A DNA stretch of 64,000 nt from Ruania zhangjianzhongii (GCF_008000995.1 NZ_CP042828.1:3276882-3340881), one strand, 5' to 3'. Shown: positions 1 through 7,548, numbered from the stretch's first letter. Program-made: numbers and translations. The notes: a model not told the origin generated them from the letters alone.

Positions 1-2
1 AC

Positions 3-374
3 CAGGTGCGCGAGACCGGTCCGGACGGCCGGCTGCTGGCCCGGGACGACCTGCCCGAGGCGCTCGGCGGCGAGGCACTCGGCAGCGAGCCGCTTCCGGG
101 CAAGCGGCCGTGGCGCGTCCACTTTCACATGCCATTGCATGCCGCCCCCCAGCCTCCGCTGGTGAACACCGATGACGAGCTCTTCGCCGCCGCCCGGGCA
201 CTACTCGGCGGCAAGCATGCGCTCACCGACCATCTGGAGGTCGAGACCTACACCTGGAGCGTCCTACCGGCCGAGGCGCGGCCGACCGACGACGCCGGAC
301 TCATCGCAGGTCTGGCCGCCGAACTCGCACATGCGCGTGGCCACCTGCACGCCCTCGGACTGGAGGATGTATGA
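3..374 (+). CDS. eboE: EboE-like TIM-barrel protein, 3' end only
   Basis: The frame is open at the left edge of the window, so only about 123 C-terminal residues are visible. They contain a conserved HFHMPLH segment followed by HLEVETYTWSVLP, which I recognise from EboE, a xylose-isomerase-like TIM-barrel protein of the ebo cluster. That cluster is linked to transport or modification of an unknown metabolite. The gene overlaps the next one by 4 bases (ATGA), and the next gene is the alkaline-phosphatase-type member expected beside eboE, which supports the call. The N-terminal barrel lies outside the window, so its metal ligands cannot be checked. The GTG at position 6 is internal, not a real start. 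Confidence 0.72.
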   Translation, partial: QVRETGPDGRLLARDDLPEALGGEALGSEPLPGKRPWRVHFHMPLHAAPQPPLVNTDDELFAAARALLGGKHALTDHLEVETYTWSVLPAEARPTDDAGLIAGLAAELAHARGHLHALGLEDV

Positions 375-1750
375 GCAAGCTGCTCGTTCTGAACGTCGTC
401 GCCCTCACCCCCCGCATCCTGGAGCACATGCCGCGGCTGAAGAAAGTTGCCCAGTCGGGGTACCAGGCCACCCTGGAGACGGTGCTGCCTGCGGTCACCT
501 GCTCGGCCCAGTCCACCTACCTCACCGGCAAGACACCCGGTGAGCACGGCATCGTCGCCAATGGCTGGCTGTTCCGCGACCTCGGCGACATCCTGTTGTG
601 GCGTCAGCACAACGGCCTGGTCGCCGGTGAGCGGGTGTGGGAGACGATCCGCCGCACCCGGCCGGAGTACACGGTCGCGAATGTGTGCTGGTGGTACGCG
701 ATGGGGGCAACGGTGGATGCGACCGTGACCCCTCGCCCGGCCTACTACGCCGATGGCCGCAAGGAGCCGGACTGCTGGACCTGGCCGCCGTCCCTGCACG
801 ACTCCCTCGTGTCCGAGCTGGGACCGTTCCCGCTGTTCACCTTCTGGGGCCCCGGTGCCTCGATCGACAGCTCCCGATGGATCATCGGTGCCACTCGCCG
901 GCTGATGCCGGAGCACGACCTCACGCTGGCCTACGTGCCGCATCTCGACTATGACCTCCAGCGCTTCGGTCCCTCCGGGCCGGAGGCGGTCCGCGCCGCC
1001 CAGGAGCTGGACGAGGCCCTGGCTCCGCTGCTCGACGACGCGGAGGCGCTCGGGGCCACGGTCGTAGTCCTCAGCGAGTACGGCATCACCGATGTCTCCC
1101 GCGCCGTGGACGTCAACCGAGTGCTGCGCCGAGCCGGCCTGCTCCATGTGCACCACAACGAGACCGGCGAACTCCTCGATACCTGGACCTCACCGGCTTT
1201 CGCCGTGGCCGATCATCAGGTGGCGCACGTCTACGTCCGCAACGAGGAGAACCTGCCTCAGGTCAAGGCCCTGCTCGAGGAGGTCCCCGGGGTCGCGCAG
1301 GTGCTGGATGCGGAAGGAAAACGTGCGCACGGCCTGGACCACGCCAGGGCCGGTGAGCTCGTGCTCGTTGCCGAACCGGACTCGTGGTTCACCTACTACT
1401 ACTGGCTCGACGATGCGAACGCACCCGATTTCGCCAAGCTCGTCGAGATCCACAAGAAGCCGGGCTATGACCCGGTGGAGCTGTTCATGGACCCCGAGGA
1501 CCGGTGGGTGAAGCTGCGCGCGGCAACGGCGGTGGCCCGGAAGAAGCTGGGGATGCGGTACAAGCTGGACGTGGTCCCTCTCGATCCGGCACCGATCCGA
1601 GGCAGTCACGGGCGGCTGCCCGACGATCCGAGCGAAGGCCCCGTTCTGCTGTGCTCGGACGCCGAGAATGCTCGTGACCTCGTCGGTGCCACCGAGGTGC
1701 GAGATCTGCTGCTGGACCTCGTCGGGGTCCCTGCTCCGCGCGTGGGCTGA
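371..1750 (+). CDS. EboF-like alkaline phosphatase / nucleotide pyrophosphatase family protein
   Basis: The product has 459 residues and the alkaline-phosphatase-superfamily fold of type I phosphodiesterases. The sequence shows the nucleophile region PAVTCSAQSTYLTGKTPGEHG near residues 40-60, a metal-site stretch YVPHLDYDLQRFG near 190, VVVLSEYGI near 230 and VADHQVAHVYV near 280. Such enzymes hydrolyse phosphodiester or pyrophosphate bonds with two metal ions. The start overlaps the stop of the EboE-like gene by 4 bases, so the two are probably translationally coupled. No signal peptide is visible, so a cytoplasmic location is likely. The natural substrate is unknown. Assignment to the ebo pathway rests on the neighbour, and other ebo genes would have to lie to the left of the window. 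Confidence 0.75.
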   Translation: MSKLLVLNVVALTPRILEHMPRLKKVAQSGYQATLETVLPAVTCSAQSTYLTGKTPGEHGIVANGWLFRDLGDILLWRQHNGLVAGERVWETIRRTRPEYTVANVCWWYAMGATVDATVTPRPAYYADGRKEPDCWTWPPSLHDSLVSELGPFPLFTFWGPGASIDSSRWIIGATRRLMPEHDLTLAYVPHLDYDLQRFGPSGPEAVRAAQELDEALAPLLDDAEALGATVVVLSEYGITDVSRAVDVNRVLRRAGLLHVHHNETGELLDTWTSPAFAVADHQVAHVYVRNEENLPQVKALLEEVPGVAQVLDAEGKRAHGLDHARAGELVLVAEPDSWFTYYYWLDDANAPDFAKLVEIHKKPGYDPVELFMDPEDRWVKLRAATAVARKKLGMRYKLDVVPLDPAPIRGSHGRLPDDPSEGPVLLCSDAENARDLVGATEVRDLLLDLVGVPAPRVG

Positions 1751-1790
1751 CCGGGCGCTGCGGATCGGGCACTGCGGATCGGGCGCCCGG
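1751..1790 (+). terminator. candidate hairpin terminator after the ebo genes
   Basis: Directly after the phosphatase stop codon an 8-base arm CCGGGCGC (1751-1758) is perfectly complementary to GCGCCCGG (1783-1790). The intervening loop holds two tandem copies of CTGCGGATCGGGC (1758-1770 and 1772-1784). No T-run follows, as is common in high-GC actinobacteria, so termination is inferred from position and stem only. Confidence 0.4.
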
Positions 1791-1858
1791 CAACGGCTGA
1801 CCGGGTAGAGTCATCGATCTGTCCGTTGTCCGCGGTACGTTGATCCCAGGAGCCGCGC

Positions 1859-3046
1859 GTGGCCGTGTCACCGACGTCGCGAACCACCGGCCCCGGTGAG
1901 TTGCTGCAGATCCTCCGTGATGGCGCGCCGCGCGCCCGCGCGGACCTGGTTGCGGTCACCGGTCACGCCCGGACCACGATCGGCAGCAGGATCGATGCCC
2001 TGCTTCGGACCGGCCTGGTGCGTACCGAAGCGGCGTCCTCCACCGGTGGCCGGCCGCCGTCGGTGTACGTCTTCGATCCGGGTGCGCGGGTGGTGCTCGC
2101 TGTCGATCTGGGCGCGGTGCACCTGTCAGTGGCCGTGCTCGACCTGGCCGGCACCGTGCTCGCCGAGGAACGCACCGTCTGCGATATCGCCGAGGGGCCG
2201 GATCCGGTGCTGGCCCATGTCAACGAGCTCGGCCAGCAACTGCTGGACCGGCTGGGCCGGCCCGCTACGGACCTGGCCGGGGTAGGGATCGGCGTTCCCG
2301 GTCCGGTGCAACAGACCACCGGCCGGCCGATCACCCCGCCGATCATGCCGCACTGGGATGGTGTGGACATCAAGGGGATCCTCGGCCGGCAGTTCGGCGT
2401 GCCGGTGCTGGTGGACAACGATGTGGACCTGATGGCGCTCGGTGAGCACGGTGCCGTTTATCCCGAGGTGTCCCACCTGTTGTTCGTCAAGGTCGCCACC
2501 GGGATCGGCGCCGGGATCATCGCCAACCGCACCCTGGTCCGTGGCACCGACGGTGCAGCCGGGGATCTCGGCCACGTCGCGGTGCCCGGCGGGCGTGCCG
2601 AGCTGTGCCACTGCGGGAACTCCGGCTGTCTCGAGGCCGTCGCCAGCGGCGGGGCCCTGGTGCGAGCACTGCGCGCCGCGGGTGAAGAGGTCGCTACCAG
2701 TGCAGACGTGGTGGACCTGGTGCGCCGCGGCGATCAGCGGGCCACAGCGTTGCTCCGGGATGCGGGCCGCGATCTCGGCGCCGTGCTGGCCGGCTGCGTG
2801 AATCTGCTCAACCCGTCCGCGATCGTCATCGGCGGAGTGCTCGCCCAGGCCGGCGAGCACCTGCTCGCCGGGGCGCGCGAGGTGGTCTACCGGCGTTCGC
2901 TGCCACTGGCCACCAAGCAGCTGCGGATCGTCACGGCGAGCACTGCCGGCCGGGCCGGGCTGCTCGGTGCCGGCCGGGTGGTTGCCGACCATGTGCTCGC
3001 TCCGGCCGCCGTCGATGCGCTCGCCGCCGCACAGACACCCGTCTGA
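1859..3046 (+). CDS. ROK family transcriptional regulator
   Basis: The product has 395 residues. An N-terminal winged helix (about 10-75, with an ARADLVAVTGHARTTIGSRIDALL-type helix-turn-helix) is followed by a ROK sugar-kinase-like domain. The ROK part shows the phosphate motif GVGIGVPGPV, the sugar-binding VDNDVDLMALGEH, and the zinc motif CHCGNSGCLE near residue 250. This architecture is typical of NagC/XylR-type repressors that sense a sugar or sugar phosphate. GTG at 1859 is chosen because AGGAG lies 6 bases upstream at 1848-1852. Both nearest same-strand neighbours look unrelated, so the regulated genes are not obvious; a sugar operon outside the window is possible. Confidence 0.88.
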   Translation: MAVSPTSRTTGPGELLQILRDGAPRARADLVAVTGHARTTIGSRIDALLRTGLVRTEAASSTGGRPPSVYVFDPGARVVLAVDLGAVHLSVAVLDLAGTVLAEERTVCDIAEGPDPVLAHVNELGQQLLDRLGRPATDLAGVGIGVPGPVQQTTGRPITPPIMPHWDGVDIKGILGRQFGVPVLVDNDVDLMALGEHGAVYPEVSHLLFVKVATGIGAGIIANRTLVRGTDGAAGDLGHVAVPGGRAELCHCGNSGCLEAVASGGALVRALRAAGEEVATSADVVDLVRRGDQRATALLRDAGRDLGAVLAGCVNLLNPSAIVIGGVLAQAGEHLLAGAREVVYRRSLPLATKQLRIVTASTAGRAGLLGAGRVVADHVLAPAAVDALAAAQTPV

Positions 3047-3156
3047 GTACTGGTGCCGGAGGCGCTGGCGCGCACCCCGCACAGACGATCGTCTGCAGAC
3101 GGATTGGCAGGTGGAGCACCGACTTCCCGGTCCTCAGCCTGCAAATTCATACTCAG
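3043..3156. repeat. degenerate palindromic element, left copy (CTGAGTAC...ATACTCAG)
   Basis: This segment begins with CTGAGTAC, overlapping the ROK stop codon, and ends with ATACTCAG. Its last 30 bases (3127-3156) are an inverted copy (27 of 30 identical) of the left arm of the palindrome at 4460-4523, on the other side of the AbiEi-type gene. Inside are two short perfect palindromes: CAGACGATCGTCTG (3082-3095) and GTCTGCAGAC (3091-3100). The arms are more eroded than in the right copy. I read it as an older member of the same REP- or MITE-like family. Confidence 0.55.
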
Positions 3157-3158
3157 AC

Positions 3159-3245
3159 GGTGGAGGTGGATGGCGGCAGCGGATGATGGTGGCGGTGGAT
3201 GGCAGCAGCGGATGGTGGTGGAGGTGGATGGCGGCAGCGGATGGC
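3159..3245. repeat. 29-bp imperfect tandem repeat, three copies
   Basis: Three adjoining 29-base units at 3159-3187, 3188-3216 and 3217-3245 share the pattern GGTGGMGGTGGATGGCRGCAGCGG followed by ATG and two variable bases. Units 1 and 3 differ only at the last two bases; unit 2 has two internal changes. The array lies between the left palindromic element and the 3' end of the AbiEi-type gene. There are no spacers, so it is not a CRISPR. It looks like a minisatellite from slipped replication, and a length-variable locus between strains is plausible. Confidence 0.8.
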
Positions 3246-3282
3246 GGCACAAGGTGCGGTCCCGGCGTTGGCGGGCACGGCC

Positions 3283-4359
3283 TCACCAGAACCGTGCGAC
3301 CGATGAGCGGACTTGCGGTACCCCGACCTGGAGCAGCTTTCGCCGCAGTGGACTGCCCTGCCATGCATCGCGCCACCCCCACCGGGCCAGACCGCGCAGT
3401 TTCGCACGCATCGCGTCCTCCCGTTCCTTCTCGGCGAGGAGTCGGGCCGCAGTTGCCACTGTGTTGTCTGGTGCAAGGTACTTGCTGTCTCCGTCCGACT
3501 CGCCACCAATGTCCTGCTCCCATCCGAAGTCCAGGTATACGTCACCATGGGGGGCGTCCAGGTGCAGTCGCACCTGTAGCTGCGGAGTAGCGAGTCCGAG
3601 CTCCTCGATAGCCAGGCGACTGACCGATTCCAGCGCACTGGCCGACAGGTGGGTGGCGCGGTCCAGCATCGCCTGCACCCGGTTGGACCTCGGGTAGGGC
3701 AGTAGGCGCTGGTGCATCGCCATGAGCTCGGTCAGTGTGGTCAGCGGAGCGGCCTTCGGTCCGTACGGCAGGTCACGAAGGGCCGCATCGGCCGCGACCA
3801 CCGCTGCACCGAGGCGCGCTTGACGGGCGAGTTGGATGAGGGTGTACGCAACCGACGTGATCCGCAGATCACCATTCTCCATCAAGGGTGGATCGCAGCG
3901 GGTCGCGAGGCGAACAAGTCGGCCCTGCCGCGACCCGGTAGCCCGTCCAGACAGGATGAAGATCTCGTCCGGCCATGTACCGATGATGGGCAGCCCGAGC
4001 AGGGCCGCGGCCGAATACGAGGCGAAGACGGGGCGGCGAAGTCGACGCGCTGCTGCCAGCACCCGTGCGCGGTACGCCTCGGCCGCACGTTCTGCGGGCG
4101 TTCCGATGCTGAGCGGACGCCGGTACACGCCGGGCCACAGTCGCTCGAGTTTTCCGGAGGCGACCATTCCTTGCAGCACCGCCCGCATACCGGCGCGGGT
4201 CGCGTCGGCGCTGGTGACCAGACCGTGGGTGTCGAACGGTAGGGCGGGCACCCTGGAGGATTGCGCCAGTCCCGGCGATCGGGAAACTGCGACTCCGGGC
4301 GATGGGGCGACTGCTGGATTCTGGCGAGTATTTCCATCGCCGAGGACGCTGTGAGTCAT
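3283..4359 (-). CDS. AbiEi-type antitoxin-domain protein with nuclease-like C-terminus, orphan
   Basis: The product has 358 residues. After about 40 unstructured residues comes an AbiEi-type winged helix with the recognisable SGKLERLWPGVYR segment. A middle helical region of the AbiEi C-terminal kind follows. Near the end, a stretch with VYLDFGW, GESDGDSKY and EKEREDAMR resembles the DUF559/Vsr-like restriction-endonuclease core (acidic, acidic-x-acidic, lysine). I chose ATG 4359 over a TTG 14 codons earlier because it precedes the complete domain. AbiEi antitoxins normally sit beside an AbiEii nucleotidyltransferase toxin, and none is adjacent. Many actinobacterial proteins of this type stand alone, and their role is unknown. 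The gene is bracketed by inverted palindromic elements, which suggests mobility. Confidence 0.7.
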   Translation of the reverse strand: MTHSVLGDGNTRQNPAVAPSPGVAVSRSPGLAQSSRVPALPFDTHGLVTSADATRAGMRAVLQGMVASGKLERLWPGVYRRPLSIGTPAERAAEAYRARVLAAARRLRRPVFASYSAAALLGLPIIGTWPDEIFILSGRATGSRQGRLVRLATRCDPPLMENGDLRITSVAYTLIQLARQARLGAAVVAADAALRDLPYGPKAAPLTTLTELMAMHQRLLPYPRSNRVQAMLDRATHLSASALESVSRLAIEELGLATPQLQVRLHLDAPHGDVYLDFGWEQDIGGESDGDSKYLAPDNTVATAARLLAEKEREDAMRAKLRGLARWGWRDAWQGSPLRRKLLQVGVPQVRSSVARFW

Positions 4360-4459
4360 GCCGCCACCCCACCACGCGACAGGATCTCGTTGCTTCACCA
4401 ACCGTGGGGGCTGTGGAAACCGGTGCAGAAGCGGATGGCAGCGGGCGCTGTCCGCTGGG

Positions 4460-4523
4460 CTGAGTACCGATTTGCAGGCTGAGGACCGGAAATCTGGTCC
4501 TCAGCCTGCAGACCGGTACTCAG
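4460..4523. repeat. 64-bp near-perfect palindrome, right copy of the flanking element
   Basis: Two 28-base arms (4460-4487 and 4496-4523) are complementary at 26 of 28 positions around an 8-base loop. The outer ends read CTGAGTAC and GTACTCAG. The left arm is repeated in inverted orientation at 3127-3156 on the other side of the AbiEi-type gene. The structure could act as a terminator between the two minus-strand genes, but its size and second copy fit a REP/MITE-like mobile palindrome better. Confidence 0.7.
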
Positions 4524-4556
4524 GCGTCGCCGCGGAGGCGCTCGTGCGGGGCTGAT

Positions 4557-4922
4557 TCAGCGCAGCAGCCGCACGATGAGTGGCATGGCGAGCTCCTGCA
4601 CGGTCAGCGCACGAAAGAGCGGGTGCGGTGGACCCGATTGCCGCCAGGCGAGTGCACGGGCTGCGCCACCGGCCGCCATCAGCCAGCCGATCCCGGCGAT
4701 CTCCTCGTGATCGAGATCCTTGCGAGCAGCCGCCCGACCGACCACGATCGCCTGCGCGGCCCAGATGACGGCATAGAACCGCAGCACGCTGCTCGTGCTT
4801 GCATCCGTTCGGTCCGTCGCCCCCGGGATAGCCCGGTTACCGCGGATTGCTACGAGCAACCCGGTCAGGGTGGCGACTCCAGAGATGCTCCACAGCAGCC
4901 CACGAAGTAGTCCGGTCCGCAT
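4557..4922 (-). CDS. DUF4345-like small integral membrane protein
   Basis: The product has 121 residues with about four hydrophobic segments: near the N-terminus (GLLRGLLWSISGVATLTGLLVAIRG), in the middle (LRFYAVIWAAQAIVVG), then IAGIGWLMAAGGAARALAW, and a C-terminal VQELAMPLIVRLL. The RFYAVIWAAQ and ARALAWRQSGPPHPLF stretches match my memory of DUF4345, a membrane family of unknown function. I prefer ATG 4922 to an in-frame ATG 31 codons upstream because the extra residues are polar and cysteine-rich. It reads toward the palindrome at 4460-4523. No function can be assigned. Confidence 0.6.
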   Translation of the reverse strand: MRTGLLRGLLWSISGVATLTGLLVAIRGNRAIPGATDRTDASTSSVLRFYAVIWAAQAIVVGRAAARKDLDHEEIAGIGWLMAAGGAARALAWRQSGPPHPLFRALTVQELAMPLIVRLLR

Positions 4923-5029
4923 GCACAGGACCCTACACGGGCGGGCGTGGGCCTGATCCACAGCGGACGAATCGCCTACCGCCCATGGATGAGTTCTGCA
5001 TGGCAGCTCGTGCACGGGATACTCAAGCG

Positions 5030-5113
5030 ATGGCGCCGCAGCGACCTCACCTCATCCTCATCGTCTCCGACGACCACGGCTACGGCTACGGCTACGGCTA
5101 CGCCGATCGTTGA
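5030..5113 (+). pseudogene. sulfatase 5'-end remnant
   Basis: A 27-codon frame begins MAPQRPHLILIVSDDHGYG, the characteristic N-terminus of type I sulfatases, whose DD pair binds the metal. It then runs into four copies of the hexamer GGCTAC (5078-5101) and stops. A real sulfatase has 400-600 residues including the C-x-P-x-R active site, all missing here. I infer a decayed gene whose reading frame was broken at a slipped-strand hexamer expansion or deletion joint. The 5' side (4923-5029) shows nothing recognisable. Confidence 0.65.
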
Positions 5114-5161
5114 GCACCGGCATCACCGTGGTCGAGCACGCCGAACCCGGCGCGGGCCTGC

Positions 5162-5299
5162 GACTATCCAGCGTCCTCGATCTTCGACGCGCCGCTCACC
5201 CGGGTGGAGGGGCGGCACGTGAAGGTGGTCGCCTGGTACGACAACGAGTGGGGCTTCTCCCACCGGGTGGTGGACGCGCTCGGCCTGCTCGCCCGCTGA
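5162..5299 (+). pseudogene. glyceraldehyde-3-phosphate dehydrogenase 3'-end remnant
   Basis: A 45-codon open segment ending in TGA encodes the conserved GAPDH C-terminus: [15 protein letters not shown] followed by [19 protein letters not shown] and a short tail. The NAD-binding domain and catalytic cysteine motif are absent upstream, where the sulfatase remnant ends about 50 bases earlier. The segment is still well conserved, so the deletion may be fairly recent, or it may be residue of a recombination event. A functional gap gene presumably exists elsewhere on the chromosome. Confidence 0.8.
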
Positions 5300-5333
5300 G
5301 CCGGGCGGGAAGGTTGGACTGACTGAGCGGTCC

Positions 5334-6092
5334 TCAGCCCAGACCCAGTGCGGCGTGCAGCCCCCGGTAGACGGCGGTGCGCAGCTCGATCGCGTAGGTC
5401 GCCGTGGTCGGCATGTCCAGCGAGGTGGCGACGGCGATCTCCGCCTCGACGTCATAGGGCACCCGCACGAACTGGATCCCGAGCGCGACCTGCTCCTGAC
5501 CTGGTGTGCCTTCGAGGATGGCGTAGGCGGCCGCCGGCTCGTCCAAGGCATTGCCGACGCTGCCCACGTTCAGCAGCGTCCGCGAGCCCGCGACCTTCAG
5601 GAAGGTTTCGTGGATGTCGCCGTAGGCGACCACGTCCGGGACTGGCCCCGGGCCGGTGAGCTCGGTGGCGGCAAACATCCCGTCGAACTCCTCGGGCGTG
5701 TGTTGAGACCACACTCGGGTGTAGACGCTCTGCGCAGAAGCGTGGAACAGCCGGATCCGTCGTCCGCTGAGCACCAGGTCGTGCACCAGGGGCAGATCAC
5801 GCAGCCACTGCCGATCCGCTGGGCTGAGTTCCTCGCGCCACCAGCGCAGCGGCTCACTATCGGTGGGCTGCTCGTCGGGGAGGAAGTCGTCCCAGTTGCC
5901 ACCGATGGTGACGGCGCACCGCTGGCGGCTGAGCTGGATCGCTGCGGAGCCCCGCGGCCCCTTCCCGGCCACATCCCCGAGGTTGTAGATCGTCTCGATC
6001 CCGCGGGCATCGATGTCGGCGAGCACTGCGGTCAGGGCAGTCAGGTTCCCGTGGATATCGGAGATCAGGGCGATGCGCTGTGGCTGGGTCAT
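5334..6092 (-). CDS. calcineurin-like metallophosphoesterase (YfcE/MJ0936 type)
   Basis: The product has 252 residues, normal for the cytoplasmic YfcE-like group. Metal-binding motifs are visible in order: SDIHGN at residues 11-16, GDVAG near 40, GGNWDD near 65, a histidine in LFHASAQ near 115 and GDIHE near 160. Two metals would be bound, supporting hydrolysis of phosphodiesters or phosphomonoesters; the physiological substrate is not known for this subgroup. It is transcribed alone, with unrelated genes either side. The ATG start at 6092 is the only good candidate, placing SDIHGN close to the N-terminus as usual. Confidence 0.85.
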   Translation of the reverse strand: MTQPQRIALISDIHGNLTALTAVLADIDARGIETIYNLGDVAGKGPRGSAAIQLSRQRCAVTIGGNWDDFLPDEQPTDSEPLRWWREELSPADRQWLRDLPLVHDLVLSGRRIRLFHASAQSVYTRVWSQHTPEEFDGMFAATELTGPGPVPDVVAYGDIHETFLKVAGSRTLLNVGSVGNALDEPAAAYAILEGTPGQEQVALGIQFVRVPYDVEAEIAVATSLDMPTTATYAIELRTAVYRGLHAALGLG

Positions 6093-6183
6093 CGCCGCTC
6101 AGCGTAGCGCGGCCGCTGTCCGGACGGTCCTCCGCCCAGCGGGCCACGTCCCCAGCAGGCCCCGTCCCCGGGCCGACTGGGAG

Positions 6184-6450
6184 TCAGCCCTCCGGCGGGT
6201 CACTCGAGGCGTGGACTGTGCCGGTGACCCGCACTCGCACGGGCGCTGCCTGCGTCTCCCCCGGCAGCCGCTCCGCCACAGCCTCGGCGACCTCCGCACT
6301 GGTGACGTTCACGCGGACGCACCAACCGCCGTCGGGCTGCTTCTCCAGACCGATCCCCACCACCCCGGGAAGCTCGGCGAGGCGCTCCGTAGCCTGCGCC
6401 TTGGCAGCACGCGCCTGGTCACGGGAGCACTGTCCTCCGCGGGCAGTCAT
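6184..6450 (-). CDS. 88-residue protein coupled to the serine protease gene
   Basis: Unrecognised as a named family. The body reads ERLAELPGVVGIGLEKQPDG, then a beta-rich CVRVNVTSAEVAEAVAERLPG and a final VRVRVTGTV. This resembles the small alpha/beta domain (PNVVGVGLG... VxVxVxxK) at the N-terminus of some NAL1-like and trypsin-fold bacterial proteases. Its start codon overlaps the stop of the protease gene (ATGA, 6447-6450), so translation is probably coupled. I infer a detached regulatory domain, folding aid or inhibitor for the protease; this is speculative. There is no signal peptide or membrane segment. Confidence 0.6.
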   Translation of the reverse strand: MTARGGQCSRDQARAAKAQATERLAELPGVVGIGLEKQPDGGWCVRVNVTSAEVAEAVAERLPGETQAAPVRVRVTGTVHASSDPPEG

Positions 6451-7469
6451 GGCTGCAGCAGGCCCACCTCGAGGCCGCGGAGCACCTGATCGATCGGGTT
6501 CAGGAACGTCAGTCCGGTGCCGGTCGGTCCGCCGGTCTCCGAGCCGGCGAACAGCAGTCCGACGGCTACTCCGTCCTCGCGGTAGACCAGCGATCCGGAG
6601 TCGCCGCCGGCGGAGAACGCCCCCTGGTCCCCGGTGACTTCGATCTGGTTGTCGAAGGTCAGATCGCCCAGATCCTCGCCATAGTTCACCCGCATTCCGT
6701 CGAGCTCCACCGCGCTGACCCGGCCGGCGGTGATCCCCGTGGTGCGGCCGATCTTGCCGACCTGCTGGCCGCCGTCGGCGGGCGCCGTGCTGGTCACCGC
6801 ACCGATCGGGTACCCGGCGTCCTCCTGCTGCTCGGTGAGCAGCGCCAGCGCCGCATCCACGATGTTCGGTGCACTGGGGTCCAAGGCGACCACCCGGTCC
6901 AGCGTGCCGACCTGATCCGCCGAAGTTCCGCCGTCGGCCGGGCCTGGCTGCAGGATGGGATCACCGGCGACGGCGGTGGTCGAGCCCGCGAGCACGTGCC
7001 AGTTGGACAGGGCATAGAGCGTGCCGTCGGAGTCAGCGACGAAGGCTCCCAGGGTTCCGGCGGTCACGTTCGCGTTCGCGATCGAGAGTCCTGGACGCAG
7101 TGGCCGCACCCGGCTGCGCAGGTCGCCGAGCTGGCCACCCGGTGGCTCGGGCTGACCCGGCTGCCCCGGGCCACCTGGCGGGCCTGGCGGCTGCGGCGGG
7201 CTCGGCCGATCCGGCGGCAGGGTCTGGGCGACGATCTGCCCGACATGGCGGATATCGGCGTCGGAGTCCGCCTCGGCGATCTGGCCGAGAAGGTCCGAGC
7301 ACTCCGCCTCGTCCCGGTAGCGCACGGCGAGCCCGTACTCTCCGCCGTCGCGCACCGCCAGCCCGAAGGCCACCGCCACTGGAGCGGCAGTGCTTTCCGG
7401 GGTGATCAACGCCTCGCGGGCGAAGGTGAGCCAGTGGGCCTTGCGTTCCCGCGCCAGGTCGATGTGCAT
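6447..7469 (-). CDS. chymotrypsin-fold serine protease without signal peptide
   Basis: The product has 340 residues in three parts: an N-terminal alpha/beta domain (1-82), a Pro/Gly-rich linker (about 84-112), and a trypsin-like domain (about 118-340). The catalytic triad reads as His158 in SNWHVLAG, Asp205 in NIVDAALAL and Ser291 in GGDSGSLVY. The start MHIDLARERK is polar and lacks any signal peptide, lipobox or Tat motif, so the enzyme appears to stay in the cytoplasm, unlike most S1 proteases. It is the first gene of a two-gene unit with the 88-residue protein. Substrate unknown. Resemblance of the N-terminal part to the neighbour's fold is a visual impression. Confidence 0.75.
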   Translation of the reverse strand: MHIDLARERKAHWLTFAREALITPESTAAPVAVAFGLAVRDGGEYGLAVRYRDEAECSDLLGQIAEADSDADIRHVGQIVAQTLPPDRPSPPQPPGPPGGPGQPGQPEPPGGQLGDLRSRVRPLRPGLSIANANVTAGTLGAFVADSDGTLYALSNWHVLAGSTTAVAGDPILQPGPADGGTSADQVGTLDRVVALDPSAPNIVDAALALLTEQQEDAGYPIGAVTSTAPADGGQQVGKIGRTTGITAGRVSAVELDGMRVNYGEDLGDLTFDNQIEVTGDQGAFSAGGDSGSLVYREDGVAVGLLFAGSETGGPTGTGLTFLNPIDQVLRGLEVGLLQP

Positions 7470-7548
7470 AGGTCGAGTGTGCGCGCGGGGGCGGCGACTC
7501 GCACCTGGGGTCGGCGCCCCCGACCCGCGCCCCAGGGCCGGCGCCCGG

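Noticed and set aside
3159-3245. Repeat array considered as a CRISPR
   Set aside because: The 29-base units touch each other with no spacers, number only three, and no cas gene is present in the window.
3283-4359. Complete type IV toxin-antitoxin system
   Set aside because: The AbiEi-type part is present but no nucleotidyltransferase (AbiEii) gene lies on either side.
5326-5346. GGTCCTCAGCCC near 5330 as a third copy of the palindromic element
   Set aside because: The match covers only about 11 bases and includes the stop region of the phosphoesterase gene; no paired arm or CTGAGTAC end is convincing.
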